The notes beneath the pieces are model-generated. The model was not told the DNA's origin. It made no database searches and saw nothing but the letters and a program-made list of their open reading frames with translations. Shown here piece by piece: positions 34,936-43,261 of a stretch of 64,000 nt of DNA. Positions within the stretch are counted from its first letter, which is position 1; every line of letters begins with the position of its first letter. Where the stretch lies: the NCBI RefSeq assembly GCF_013409345.1, contig NZ_JACCBB010000001.1, positions 2,294,001-2,358,000 of the forward strand, read 5' to 3'. Source of the stretch: Kineococcus aurantiacus. GTDB lineage: Bacteria; Actinomycetota; Actinomycetes; Actinomycetales; Kineococcaceae. A program made the position numbers and the translations under genes.

Positions 34936-36243
34936 TTGAGCGCTCCCCGGAAGATGCACCTCGGCTGGTTCATGAACTTCACGCGCCCCGCCTGGACCAC
35001 CCCGTGGGTCAGTGCCGACGAGGCCCGCGAGTGGACCAACGGCGACTACCACGTCGACTGGATCCGTGCGATGGAACGCGCGAGGTTCGACTTCATGATG
35101 CTCGAGGACTCCTCCATGGTGTCCGACGGGTTCCGCGGCACGATGCACGCCGACCTGAAGCACTCCCTCTACGCCCCCAAGCACGACCCGCTCGCCCTGG
35201 CCCCGGTGCTGGCGCGCGAGACGCGGCACATCGGCATCGTCACGACGGCGTCGACGTCCTTCTACCCGCCGTTCCTGCTCGCCCGCTCGCTGTCGACCAT
35301 CGACCACCTCTCGGGCGGGCGGGCCGGCTGGAACATCGTGACCTCCTCGGAGGACAGGGCCGCGCAGAACTTCGGCATGGACGTGCTGCACGAGCACGAC
35401 AGCCGCTACGACCGGGCGGACGAGTTCGTCGAGGTCGTGGAGGGGCTGTGGAACTCCTGGGGGGACGGCGCGCTCGTCGCGGACCGGGCCACCGGCACCT
35501 ACGTCGACGCCGACCACGTCGCCCCCATCCACCACGACGGCCGCTTCTACAAGGTGCGCGGGCCGCTGAACACCCTGCCGTCCCCGCAACGCCGCCCGGT
35601 GTACCTGCAGGCCGGCGGTTCACCGCGCGGGCGCGAGTTCGCCGCCCGGCACGCCGACGCGATCATCTGCGCCGCACAGGGTGTGCGCGACATGCGCGAG
35701 TTCCGCGACGACATCCGCAGCCGCGCCAAGGGCGCCGGGCGCGACCCGGACTCGATCAAGGTCATGTACATCACCCTCCCCATCGTCGCCGCCTCGCAGT
35801 CCGAGGCCGACCGGATCCACGAGGAGATGCGCCACCCCGGCGAGGCGGCCGTCGAGGTCAGCCTCGGCCACATGGGCGCGCTGACCGAGATCGACTTCTC
35901 CGCCGTCGACCCCGACGCGCCCCTGGGTGCGCTGGAGACCAACGGTCACCGCACGACGCTGGAGAAGTTCCTCGCGCTCGGCTCGACGCTGCGGGAGGCG
36001 ACCGGGGCGTGGGCCACCCGCTACACGAACCCGGCGTTCGTGGGGACCCCGGACAAGGTCGCCGCGGCGATGGCCGAGGAGTTCGACGAGGTGGGGGGTG
36101 ACGGGTACCTCATCACCGGTGGCGGCAGCCGCAAGGCCATCGCCGAGCTCACCGACGGTCTCGTCGGCGCCCTCGCCGACCTCGGCCGGGTGCGCCGCCG
36201 GTACGAGCACGAGCTGTTCCGCGACAACCTCATGGCCTTCTGA
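34936..36243 (+). CDS. LLM-class flavin-dependent monooxygenase
   Basis: A 435-residue paralogue: MHLGWFMNFTRPAWTTPWVS, FDFMMLEDSSMVSDGFRGTM, TSFYPPFLLARSLSTIDHLS, FMN region GRAGWNIVTSSEDRAAQNFG, KVRGPLNTLPSPQR and VYLQAGGSPRGREFAARHAD. TTG 34936 is preceded by GAGGA at 9 bases; ATG 34954 (six codons in) is the alternative. It starts the plus-strand operon, divergent from the importer operon, and is followed by the next LLM gene with 2 bp between stop and start. Confidence 0.92.
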   Translation: MSAPRKMHLGWFMNFTRPAWTTPWVSADEAREWTNGDYHVDWIRAMERARFDFMMLEDSSMVSDGFRGTMHADLKHSLYAPKHDPLALAPVLARETRHIGIVTTASTSFYPPFLLARSLSTIDHLSGGRAGWNIVTSSEDRAAQNFGMDVLHEHDSRYDRADEFVEVVEGLWNSWGDGALVADRATGTYVDADHVAPIHHDGRFYKVRGPLNTLPSPQRRPVYLQAGGSPRGREFAARHADAIICAAQGVRDMREFRDDIRSRAKGAGRDPDSIKVMYITLPIVAASQSEADRIHEEMRHPGEAAVEVSLGHMGALTEIDFSAVDPDAPLGALETNGHRTTLEKFLALGSTLREATGAWATRYTNPAFVGTPDKVAAAMAEEFDEVGGDGYLITGGGSRKAIAELTDGLVGALADLGRVRRRYEHELFRDNLMAF

Positions 36244-36245
36244 CC

Positions 36246-37556
36246 GTGCACCTGGGATGGTTCACGAACTACCTCCCCCCGTCCTGGAAGGCGGAGTTCT
36301 CCGGCCGCGCCGCGGACACCTGGATGTCGGGCGACTTCCACGTCAACCTGGCCCGCCGGCTGGAGGAGGCACGGTTCGACTACCTGCTGCTGGAGGACTC
36401 CAGCTACGTCTCGAACACCTACGGCGGGTCGTTCGAGCTGGAGCTCCAGCAGGTGGTCCGGGCCCCCAAGAACGACCCGATGCCGCTGGCCGCGGCGATC
36501 GCGCGTGAGACCCGTCACCTCGGGCTGGTCGTCACCGCGAACACCACCTTCTACCCCCCGTTCCTGCTGGCCCGCCTGATCCGGACCCTGGACCACCTCA
36601 GCCGGGGACGCGCCGGGTGGAACGTGGTGACGGGCGCCCCCGACCAGGCGCTGGCGAACTTCGGGATCCGGGACGACGCCCTGCGCGACGGGGTCTCCGC
36701 CCACGACCTGCGCTACGACATGGCCGAGGAGTTCGTCGACCTCGTGGTGCGGTTGTGGGAGTCCTGGGAGGAGGACGCCGTCGTCGCCGACCGCGCCACC
36801 GGCACCTACGTCGACGCCGCCAAGGTCCGCACCGTGGACTTCGAGGGGAAGTGGTACTCCTCCCGCGGCCCGCTGAACTCCCCGCCCAGCCCGCAGTACC
36901 GGCCCGTCATCTGCCAGGCGGGGGGCTCGGCGCGCGGCCGCGCGTTCGCGGGTCGTCACGCCGACACGGTCGTGGCCCTGCCCAAGGGCGTCGAGCAGAT
37001 GCGCGCCCACGTCGACGACGTGCGCCGGGCGGCCGAGGCCGCGGGCCGCGACCCGGCCGCGTGCAAGGTGCTGTTCATCGTGACGCCGACGATCGCCGAG
37101 ACCGACGCCGAGGCGCGGGCGTCGCGGGACCGGCAGTTCGCCCGCCGCGACGAGCGCGCGCTGCGGCGGCTGGCGATGATGAGCGGCGGCGGCGTCGACT
37201 GGTCGGGCTACGACCTCGACGCGCCGCTGCCGGCCCTGGCCCAGGACGGCCAGAGCACCACCGCCGAGTTCGCCCGCCGCCACGCCGGCAAGACGTTCCG
37301 CGACGCCCTGGCCGAGGACCAGACGGAGAGCGTCGAGCTCGTGGGGTCCCCCGACACCGTCGCGGCGCAGATGGTCGAGGCGCTCGAGGCGACCGGCGGC
37401 GACGGCTTCCTCTTCTACTCCGGCTCCGGCGAGCTGACGATGCGGTTCGTGGACGAGGTGGTCGACGGGGTCGTCCCGGCGCTGCAACGGGCGGGCCACG
37501 CGCGCCGCGAGTACTCCGCCACGACCCTCGCCGGCCACCTCGGCGACGGCGCGTGA
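36246..37556 (+). CDS. LLM-class flavin-dependent monooxygenase
   Basis: A 436-residue paralogue: HLGWFTNYLPPSWKAEFSGR, FDYLLLEDSSYVSNTYGGSF, TTFYPPFLLARLIRTLDHLS, FMN region GRAGWNVVTGAPDQALANFG, SSRGPLNSPPSPQY and VICQAGGSARGRAFAGRHAD. The FMN loop has APDQALANF where the others have xxxRxAQNF, with an inserted RDDALRDGVSA after it, so it is the most divergent of the complete paralogues. GTG 36246. The next gene, riboflavin kinase, starts 87 bp later after a short 12-bp tandem repeat (ACCACCAGGAAG, about 37601-37624). Confidence 0.92.
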   Translation: MHLGWFTNYLPPSWKAEFSGRAADTWMSGDFHVNLARRLEEARFDYLLLEDSSYVSNTYGGSFELELQQVVRAPKNDPMPLAAAIARETRHLGLVVTANTTFYPPFLLARLIRTLDHLSRGRAGWNVVTGAPDQALANFGIRDDALRDGVSAHDLRYDMAEEFVDLVVRLWESWEEDAVVADRATGTYVDAAKVRTVDFEGKWYSSRGPLNSPPSPQYRPVICQAGGSARGRAFAGRHADTVVALPKGVEQMRAHVDDVRRAAEAAGRDPAACKVLFIVTPTIAETDAEARASRDRQFARRDERALRRLAMMSGGGVDWSGYDLDAPLPALAQDGQSTTAEFARRHAGKTFRDALAEDQTESVELVGSPDTVAAQMVEALEATGGDGFLFYSGSGELTMRFVDEVVDGVVPALQRAGHARREYSATTLAGHLGDGA

Positions 37557-37642
37557 GCGCCGCCCCGCCGCACCGGCGCACCGAGACCCACCAGGACCGA
37601 CCACCAGGAAGACCACCAGGAAGACCGCGAGAGGAGAACGAC

Positions 37643-38161
37643 GTGCGCCCCACCACGACGAACGACCCCGAGCAGGTGTCCGCGGCACCGCGCACGGACG
37701 TCCCCGTCCCCCGGGACCACGGCGCCGCCCTGCGCGTCGAGGGGGTCGTGGAGCACGGTGACGAACGGGGCCGGTTGCTCGGCTTCCCCACCGCGAACGT
37801 GGCCGTCCCCCCGCACGGGCTGAAGGACGGCGTGTGGGCCGGCACGGTGCGGATCGCGCCGGGCCCGGACGGGACCGGCGGGACGACGCACGTGGCCGCC
37901 GTCTCGGTGGGGCACCGACCCACCTACTACGGCAAGGACGGCGAGCGGCTGCTCGAGGCCAACCTCCTCGACTTCGACGGGGACCTCTACGGGCGCGGCA
38001 TCCGGATCGACCTGCACGTCAGGTTGCGCCCGCAGCGCCGCTACGAGGGGTCCGCCGAACTCGTGGACCAGTTGCGCCGCGACGTCGAGGACACCCGGCG
38101 GTGGGCCGTGGGCGCGGGCCTGGAGCACCTGCTGGGCGACCCGGGCGCGCGGTCGCGGTGA
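37643..38161 (+). CDS. Stand-alone riboflavin kinase (flavokinase) domain protein
   Basis: A 172-residue protein made of the flavokinase half of RibF only. Marks: GRLLGFPTANVAVP (ATP/flavin-binding PTAN motif), AAVSVGHRPTYYGKDGERLL and EANLLDFDGDLYGRGIRIDL, where Glu is the catalytic base, then HVRLRPQRRYEGSAELVDQL. The FAD-synthetase domain of RibF is absent, so it would make FMN and not FAD. In a cluster of nine FMN-dependent monooxygenases this is a dedicated FMN supply. GTG 37643 with GAGGAG at 37631-37636. The first ~25 residues are a Pro/Thr-rich lead. Confidence 0.87.
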   Translation: MRPTTTNDPEQVSAAPRTDVPVPRDHGAALRVEGVVEHGDERGRLLGFPTANVAVPPHGLKDGVWAGTVRIAPGPDGTGGTTHVAAVSVGHRPTYYGKDGERLLEANLLDFDGDLYGRGIRIDLHVRLRPQRRYEGSAELVDQLRRDVEDTRRWAVGAGLEHLLGDPGARSR

Positions 38162-38508
38162 CACCCCCGACGAGCCCGGGACCGGCACCCGCCCGCACCC
38201 CCCACGCCGGCCGCCGCCACCCGGTGCGCCGTTCCGCGCGCCGCAGCCCCGAGCGCCCGGAGGTCCTGGCCGGCCGGCGTTCCCGGCGCACCGAGCGCCA
38301 GGCGCTCCTCGTGGCCGCGGCGGTGGACGCGCTGCTGCGGGAGGGCCGGCTCACGCACGAGGACGTCGCCGGGCGCACCGGCCTGCCCCTGGGGCGGTTG
38401 CGCTGGGCCTACCCCACGACCGGCGACCTGGCCCTCGCCGCCCACCCCGCCCCCCGCACGACCCCGAGCACGACCCCCACCCCGCACCCGAGAGGCGACC
38501 ACCCGTGA
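38158..38508 (+). CDS. Small HTH protein, TetR N-domain-like
   Basis: A 116-residue basic protein, coupled on both sides by GTGA overlaps. The middle (RRTERQALLVAAAVDALLRE, then GRLTHEDVAGRTGLPLGRLR, WAYPTTGDLALAA) has the layout of a TetR-type HTH with the WAYPT variant of the usual YYHFxxK end; the ligand-binding domain is missing and replaced by a Pro/Thr-rich tail. It could be a DNA-binding regulator without sensor or an accessory protein. Not recognised beyond the fold. Confidence 0.6.
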   Translation: MTPPTSPGPAPARTPHAGRRHPVRRSARRSPERPEVLAGRRSRRTERQALLVAAAVDALLREGRLTHEDVAGRTGLPLGRLRWAYPTTGDLALAAHPAPRTTPSTTPTPHPRGDHP

Positions 38509-39065
38509 ACCACGCCCCCACCGCCCCCACCGCCGTCCCGATGGTCCCCGCCGGCGAGGACCCCGCAGCGCTGCGCTCGACCTTCGCCCTGTTCCCCTCC
38601 GGCGTCGCCGCGCTGTCGGCCGTCGTGCCCGGCGAGGACGGTCCCGAGCCGGTCGTCCTGGTCGCCTCCTCCTTCCAGGTGGGCATCTCCCTGGACCCCC
38701 CGCTGGTCCTGTTCGCCGTCCAGCACACCTCCACCAGCTGGCCCCGGCTCAAGGCCGCCGCCGAGACCGGCACCCGCATCGGCGTCTCGGTGCTGGGCGA
38801 GGCCCACGACCTCGCCGCCCGCCAGCTCGCCTCCCGGGCCGGCGACCGCTTCGCCGGGATCACGACCACCACCCTCGACTCCGGGGCCCACTTCGTGCAC
38901 GGCGCACCCGTCTGGCTGGAGTGCTCGGTCCACTCGCAGTCCCCCGCCGGCGACCACGACGTCGTCCTCCTCCAGGTCCACAGCCTCGGCGGTGCCCCCG
39001 GCACCGAACCCCTGGTGTGGCACTCCTCCGGCTTCCGCACCCTCACGCCGAAGGTCGGCGCCTGA
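38505..39065 (+). CDS. Flavin reductase, HpaC/NtaB-like
   Basis: A 186-residue flavin reductase-like split-barrel protein that would use NAD(P)H to reduce FMN for two-component monooxygenases. Marks: LRSTFALFPSGVAALSAVV, VLVASSFQVGISLDPPLVLF, and GAHFVHGAPVWLECSVHSQ ... HDVVLLQVHSLGG. GTG 38505 overlaps the previous stop and its own stop abuts the next ATG (TGATG). The likely partner of all LLM enzymes in the cluster. Confidence 0.9.
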   Translation: MNHAPTAPTAVPMVPAGEDPAALRSTFALFPSGVAALSAVVPGEDGPEPVVLVASSFQVGISLDPPLVLFAVQHTSTSWPRLKAAAETGTRIGVSVLGEAHDLAARQLASRAGDRFAGITTTTLDSGAHFVHGAPVWLECSVHSQSPAGDHDVVLLQVHSLGGAPGTEPLVWHSSGFRTLTPKVGA

Positions 39066-39616
39066 TGCGCACGGTCGTCGTCTGCGGCAACCCGAAACCC
39101 GCCTCCCGGACCCTGACCGCCGCGGTCGCCGCCGCCGGGCTGCTCGCCGCCGACGGTCCCGCCCCGGCCGGGGTGGACCAGGTCGTCGACGTCACCACCC
39201 TCGGGCCGGGCCTGCTCGGGTGGGGCGACCCCGGTGTCCGGCAGGCCGTCGCCGACGTGGCCGCCGCCGACCTCCTCGTCGTCGCCTCCCCCACCTTCAA
39301 GGCCACCTACACCGGCCTGCTCAAGCTGTTCCTCGACCAGTTCGCCGGCGGGGAGGGGCTGCGCGGTGTCGTGGCCGTCCCCCTCATGCTCGGTGCCGGC
39401 CCGGCGCACGCGCTCGCGCCGGACCTGCTGCTCAAACCCGTGCTGGCCGAGCTCGGCGCGGCCTGCCCCGCCCCCGGGCTGTCCCTCCTGGACCGCGAGG
39501 CCGAGGAGCACGGTGCGGGCACGCCCGCCCTCGCCGCCTACGCCGAGCGCTGGGGTCCCACCCTGCGCGCCACCGCGGCCGCCGGTCGCGCGCGCGAGGG
39601 GTCCCTGACCCCCTGA
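39065..39616 (+). CDS. NAD(P)H-dependent FMN reductase, SsuE/MsuE-like
   Basis: A 183-residue flavodoxin-fold reductase: VVVCGNPKPASRTLTAAVAA at the N-terminus is the phosphate-binding loop, VASPTFKATYTGLLKLFLDQ is the second family block (SPTYKASYTGLLK-type), and PLMLGAGPAHALAPDLLLKP the third. SsuE-type enzymes supply FMNH2 to sulfonate monooxygenases. With the HpaC-like gene just before, the operon has two unrelated FMN reductases. ATG 39065 overlaps the stop by one base. Confidence 0.9.
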   Translation: MRTVVVCGNPKPASRTLTAAVAAAGLLAADGPAPAGVDQVVDVTTLGPGLLGWGDPGVRQAVADVAAADLLVVASPTFKATYTGLLKLFLDQFAGGEGLRGVVAVPLMLGAGPAHALAPDLLLKPVLAELGAACPAPGLSLLDREAEEHGAGTPALAAYAERWGPTLRATAAAGRAREGSLTP

Positions 39617-39679
39617 CCGGTCCCCCGCCGCGGCGCAAACCCGGTGCGCGGGCCCGCGCGGCCCCGCGATGATCCGGTC

Positions 39680-40462
39680 ATGGCGAAACCCCTGCAGGAC
39701 CGCGTCGTCCTCGTCACCGGCGCGAGCCGGCGCATCGGGATCGGAGCCGCGGTCGCCCGCCGCGCCGCCGCCGACGGCGCCTCGGTGGTGCTGCACACCT
39801 GGTCCCCGCACGACGCGGAGCAACCCTGGGGCGCGGACGAGGACGGCCCGCGCGCGCTGACCGGGGAACTGCGGGCGGCGGGGGCGCGGGTGCTGCACGT
39901 GAGCGCCGACCTGGCCGACCCGGAGGCGCCCCGCGCGCTGGTCGAGGCCGCCCGCGCCGAGTTCGGGCACCTCGACGCCGCCGTGGTGAACCACGCCCGC
40001 AGCAGCGGGCAGGACCTGGAGGCGCTGACCGCGGCCGAGGTCGACCTGAGCCACGCGGTGAACGTCCGCGCGAGCCTGCTGCTGGTGCAGGCCTTCGCCG
40101 CGCAGCACGACGACGCCCGCGCCGGGGGCCGGGTCGTGTGGTTCACCTCCGGGCAGTACCACGGGGCGATGCCGGCCGAACTGCCCTACATCGCCACGAA
40201 GGCGGCGCTGCACGAGCTGACCCGCAGCCTGGCGGTGCACCTGGCCCCGCGCGGGATCACCGTGAACTGCGTCGACCCCGGCCCGAACGACACCGGGTAC
40301 GCCGACGAGGAGAGCCGGGCCGCGGTGGCCGCGGCGAACCCGGGCGGGCGGTGGGGGACCCCCGCCGACGCGGCCCGGCTGGTGGGGTGGCTGCTCAGCG
40401 ACGAGGCGGCCTGGGTGACGGGCCAGACGGTCGCCTCCGACGGCGGCTGGTCGGCGCGCTGA
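39680..40462 (+). CDS. Short-chain dehydrogenase/reductase (SDR)
   Basis: A 260-residue classical SDR. Cofactor loop TGASRRIGIG at residues 12-21, the active-site Ser in FTSGQYHGAMPAEL, YIATK (Tyr-x-x-x-Lys) and the C-terminal ASDGGW typical of 3-ketoacyl-ACP-reductase-like members. It starts 63 bp after the FMN reductase (ATG 39680), so it may be part of the same transcript and could oxidise or reduce an LLM product, or may be independent. Substrate unknown. Confidence 0.88.
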   Translation: MAKPLQDRVVLVTGASRRIGIGAAVARRAAADGASVVLHTWSPHDAEQPWGADEDGPRALTGELRAAGARVLHVSADLADPEAPRALVEAARAEFGHLDAAVVNHARSSGQDLEALTAAEVDLSHAVNVRASLLLVQAFAAQHDDARAGGRVVWFTSGQYHGAMPAELPYIATKAALHELTRSLAVHLAPRGITVNCVDPGPNDTGYADEESRAAVAAANPGGRWGTPADAARLVGWLLSDEAAWVTGQTVASDGGWSAR

Positions 40463-40464
40463 GG

Positions 40465-40507
40465 CCCGGCGGGTCCCCCGGGGCGGACCCGCGGGGGACC
40501 CGCCGGG
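40465..40507. terminator. Bidirectional terminator-like hairpin
   Basis: Perfect 16-bp arms (40465-40480, CCCGGCGGGTCCCCCG, and 40492-40507) around an 11-base loop, lying between the convergent SDR and GH3 genes. No U-run, as common in actinobacteria. Confidence 0.75.
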
Positions 40508-40513
40508 GGGCGG

Positions 40514-42514
40514 TCAGCGCCGGTCGTACGACAGGCCCGCACCCCGCGCGAACAGCGGGTCGGCCGAGTCGTCGGCCACGTCGGGCAGCTGCGCCGCGAC
40601 GGCGGCCTCGGAGGACGGCAGCTCGAACGGCAGCCGCCCGCCCGGCGCGCGCCGGCCCAGGACGGTGTCGAGGAGCACCTCGTCGGACACACCGTAGTTG
40701 GCGAGCACGGCGTCGGCGACGGCGGCCACGCCCGTCAGGACGAGCGGGCGGTCGAGCTTGGGCACGGCGACGGTGGGGGTCCCGGCGGCGGCCGCGGCCC
40801 GCAGCTGGCGGACGTCCTCCTGCTCCTCGGTCGGTTCCAGGCCGGTGAGGTCGTCCCCGGAGCGCGGGTCGGCGATGCGGACGACGGCGAGGTCGGCCTT
40901 CGCCGGGTCGTCGGTGACGCGCAGGCCGCGGGCCTTCGCCACGGCGGGGTCGACCCCGGCGAGGTAGACGGTTCGGACGGAGGCGCGGCTGACGGGCAGC
41001 AGGTCGTCGGTGTTCTGCAGCAGGGTCAGCGAGCGTTCCTGCGCCTCGTCGCCGATCCGCTGGAACCGGGCGTTGCCGGCGATCCGGTCGGCGGCCGCGG
41101 GGTCGACGAACGGGTTCTCGAACAGGCCGAGCTGGAACTTCTGGACGAGGACGCGGTGGGCGGCCTGCGCGACGCGCTCGGCGCTGAGCAGCCCCTGCTC
41201 GACGGCCGCGACGACCTGCGTGGAGTCGGAGTCCCCACCGATCTGGTCCACGCCGGCGTTCAGGGCCTTGGCGAACCGCTCGGTGCGGGTGGCGTCCTCC
41301 ATCCCCCACGGCATGCCGACGCCCCAGGAGCCGATGAAGCTGTTCGGCGGCCGGTTGTCGAGGCACTCCTGCGGGCAGTCGCCGGTGATGCCCCAGTCGG
41401 ACAGGACGACCCCGTCGAAACCCTTCTCCCCGCGCAGGACGTCCTGCAGCAGGTAGGAGTTGAACCCGGCGCCGACCTGCTCGACCTCGTGGCCGTCGCG
41501 CACCAGGTCCTGCAGGATGGAGTAGGTCGGCATGATGCCGGCGGTCCCGGCCTCGAAGGCGCCGTCGTAGGGCACCAGGTGCTCCTCGAAGTCCCCTCCG
41601 GGGAACGCGGCGTAGCGGCCGTAGGCGTAGTGGGAGTCGTAGCCGTTCACCTGGGCGCCGTACCCGGCCCAGTGCTTGGTGACGGTGGCGACGCTGTCGC
41701 GGTCCAGGCCGGTGCTGCCGCCCTGGGTGCCGTCGACGTAGGCCTGCACCTGGTCGCGGGCGGTGTCCGCGTCGGAGCCGAAGGTGCCGTTGATGCGGGT
41801 CCAGCGCGGTTCGGTGGCCAGGTCCGCCTGCGGGCCGAGCAGTTCGGCGATGCCCGTGGCGCGGAACTCCTGGCGCACGACGTCGGCGACGCGGCGGGTC
41901 AGCTCGGGGTCGCCGGCGGCGGCCAGGCCGGTCGCGTCGGGGACGGCGGTGGTGCCGGTGCGGGCGACGGTCTGCCCCTCGGTGACGGAGAAGCCGTTGC
42001 GGGGGTCGCTGGAGACGAGGACCGGGACGCCGAGCGGCTGCTGCTCGGCGATGAGCTGCACGAGGTTGTTCGCCTCGGCGATCTGGCCGGGTTCGGCGGA
42101 GAGCCGGGTGATGAGGGTGGTGACGTGCCGGTCGACGACGTCGCGGACGGTCGCGGCGACGTCGTAGGTGGTGCCGGAGGAGGTGAGGTTGCCGTGGACG
42201 AGCAGGCCGGCGCGCTGGTCCAGGTCCATGCGCCCCAGGAGGTCGTCGGCGCGCTGCTCGGGGGTCAGCCGCCAGTCCTCGTAGGGGGTCAGCTGACCGT
42301 CGCGGTCGAGGTCGCGGAACTGCAGGCCGCCGATCTGCAGGAGCTGGACGCCGCGGGTGGACAGGGTCGGCTGCGCGCTCGCGGCGGCGGGGGCGGCCGG
42401 TGCCGCGGTGGAGGTGGTCGTGCCGGCGACCGTGACGGCGATGAGCCCGGCGAGCGCGGCGGCGGCCCGCGAGACGCGACGGCGGGACCGGGGGGTCGTG
42501 AGGTGTCCGTCCAT
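40514..42514 (-). CDS. Secreted glycoside hydrolase family 3 (beta-glucosidase-like)
   Basis: A 666-residue GH3 enzyme. Residues 1-45 form a signal peptide with an Arg-rich start and a TM core (AAAALAGLIAVTVAGTTTST). Residues 67-83 (FRDLDRDGQLTPYEDWRL) are an EF-hand-like calcium motif often found before the barrel in this subgroup. The barrel has KHW (280-282) and the nucleophile Asp373 in GVVLSDWG; the second domain follows (LTLLQNTDDLLPV ... LPFELP). Cleaves beta-linked glucosides or similar sugars outside the cell. ATG 42514 with AAGGAGA. Divergent from the TetR gene that likely controls it. Confidence 0.92.
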   Translation of the reverse strand: MDGHLTTPRSRRRVSRAAAALAGLIAVTVAGTTTSTAAPAAPAAASAQPTLSTRGVQLLQIGGLQFRDLDRDGQLTPYEDWRLTPEQRADDLLGRMDLDQRAGLLVHGNLTSSGTTYDVAATVRDVVDRHVTTLITRLSAEPGQIAEANNLVQLIAEQQPLGVPVLVSSDPRNGFSVTEGQTVARTGTTAVPDATGLAAAGDPELTRRVADVVRQEFRATGIAELLGPQADLATEPRWTRINGTFGSDADTARDQVQAYVDGTQGGSTGLDRDSVATVTKHWAGYGAQVNGYDSHYAYGRYAAFPGGDFEEHLVPYDGAFEAGTAGIMPTYSILQDLVRDGHEVEQVGAGFNSYLLQDVLRGEKGFDGVVLSDWGITGDCPQECLDNRPPNSFIGSWGVGMPWGMEDATRTERFAKALNAGVDQIGGDSDSTQVVAAVEQGLLSAERVAQAAHRVLVQKFQLGLFENPFVDPAAADRIAGNARFQRIGDEAQERSLTLLQNTDDLLPVSRASVRTVYLAGVDPAVAKARGLRVTDDPAKADLAVVRIADPRSGDDLTGLEPTEEQEDVRQLRAAAAAGTPTVAVPKLDRPLVLTGVAAVADAVLANYGVSDEVLLDTVLGRRAPGGRLPFELPSSEAAVAAQLPDVADDSADPLFARGAGLSYDRR

Positions 42515-42544
42515 GATTCTCCTTCGAACCGGTGGGGCGTACCC

Positions 42545-42564
42545 GCCCGGCGGTACCGCCGGGC
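42545..42564. promoter_or_regulatory. Perfect 20-bp palindrome in the GH3 leader
   Basis: Half-site GCCCGGCGGT followed by its exact complement, centred on GTAC, 30 bp upstream of the GH3 start codon. It could be a hairpin in the mRNA leader or a second operator. Perfect symmetry over 20 bp is unlikely by chance even at this GC content. Confidence 0.5.
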
Positions 42565-42580
42565 ACCGGCACCGTACACG

Positions 42581-42604
42581 AAATTCTCAGTCCACTCAGA
42601 AATT
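42581..42604. promoter_or_regulatory. AT-rich inverted repeat between GH3 and TetR, likely TetR operator
   Basis: AAATTCT and AGAAATT flank CAGTCCACTC; CTCAG also occurs twice inside. It is the only AT-rich stretch of the intergenic region and lies 24 bp before the TetR GTG and 67 bp before the GH3 ATG, so it probably covers both promoters. Confidence 0.55.
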
Positions 42605-42627
42605 GGTGGCCGTGGGAGGGTGGGGAC

Positions 42628-43251
42628 GTGCCGCCCACCGACACCAGCCGCCCCCGGAAGGAGCGCGGCGAGTACGCCAAGTCGGCCCTGCGGCGGCAGG
42701 AGATCCTCGACGCCGCGCTGACGGTGTTCGCCGCCTCCGGGTACCGCAACGCCTCGCTGCGGGAGATCGCCGACCGCATCGGCATCTCCCAGCAGGGGCT
42801 GACGTACCACTTCCCGACTAAGGACGCGCTGCTCGGCGCGGTCCTGCACGCGCGCGGCGAGCGCGACCGGGACCTCTTCGAGCCGCACGAGGCCGGACCC
42901 GAGCACTACCTGCGGGCCCTCCTGCACCTGCTGGAGCGCAACCAGGGCAGCCCGGGGCTCGTCGAGCTGCACTGCACCCTGTCGGCGGAGGCCACGACCG
43001 CCGGCCACCCGGCGCACGAGTACTTCCAGACGCGCTACACCGGCGTCGTCGGGCGGCTGCACCACGTGCTCGGGGAGTTGCGCGACCTCGGGCAGCTGCG
43101 CGAGGGCGTCGACCCCGCCCGCTGCGCCCGGGGCCTGGTCGCGCTCATGGACGGGCTGCAGGTGCAGTGGCTGCTGTCGGGCCGCAGCTTCGACATGGCC
43201 GCCGACGTCCGCGCGCACTTGGTGTCGGTGACGACCCTCGACCTGACCTGA
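42628..43251 (+). CDS. TetR-family regulator
   Basis: A 207-residue regulator. HTH at about 20-65 (RRQEILDAALTVFAASGYRN, ASLREIADRIGISQQGLTYH FPTKDALL), then a TetR C-terminal domain of the kind linked to carbohydrate genes (GLVALMDGLQVQWLLSGRSF). A longer frame starts at 42532, but GTG 42628 has GGGAGGG in front and avoids running through the operator. Divergent from GH3, which it probably represses until a sugar signal is present. Confidence 0.9.
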   Translation: MPPTDTSRPRKERGEYAKSALRRQEILDAALTVFAASGYRNASLREIADRIGISQQGLTYHFPTKDALLGAVLHARGERDRDLFEPHEAGPEHYLRALLHLLERNQGSPGLVELHCTLSAEATTAGHPAHEYFQTRYTGVVGRLHHVLGELRDLGQLREGVDPARCARGLVALMDGLQVQWLLSGRSFDMAADVRAHLVSVTTLDLT

Positions 43252-43261
43252 GGCGGGCGGC

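Noticed and set aside
37590-37625. Short repeats (ACCACCAGGAAG) as a CRISPR-like array
   Set aside because: Only two to three 12-bp units without spacers; it is a local tandem repeat in a leader.
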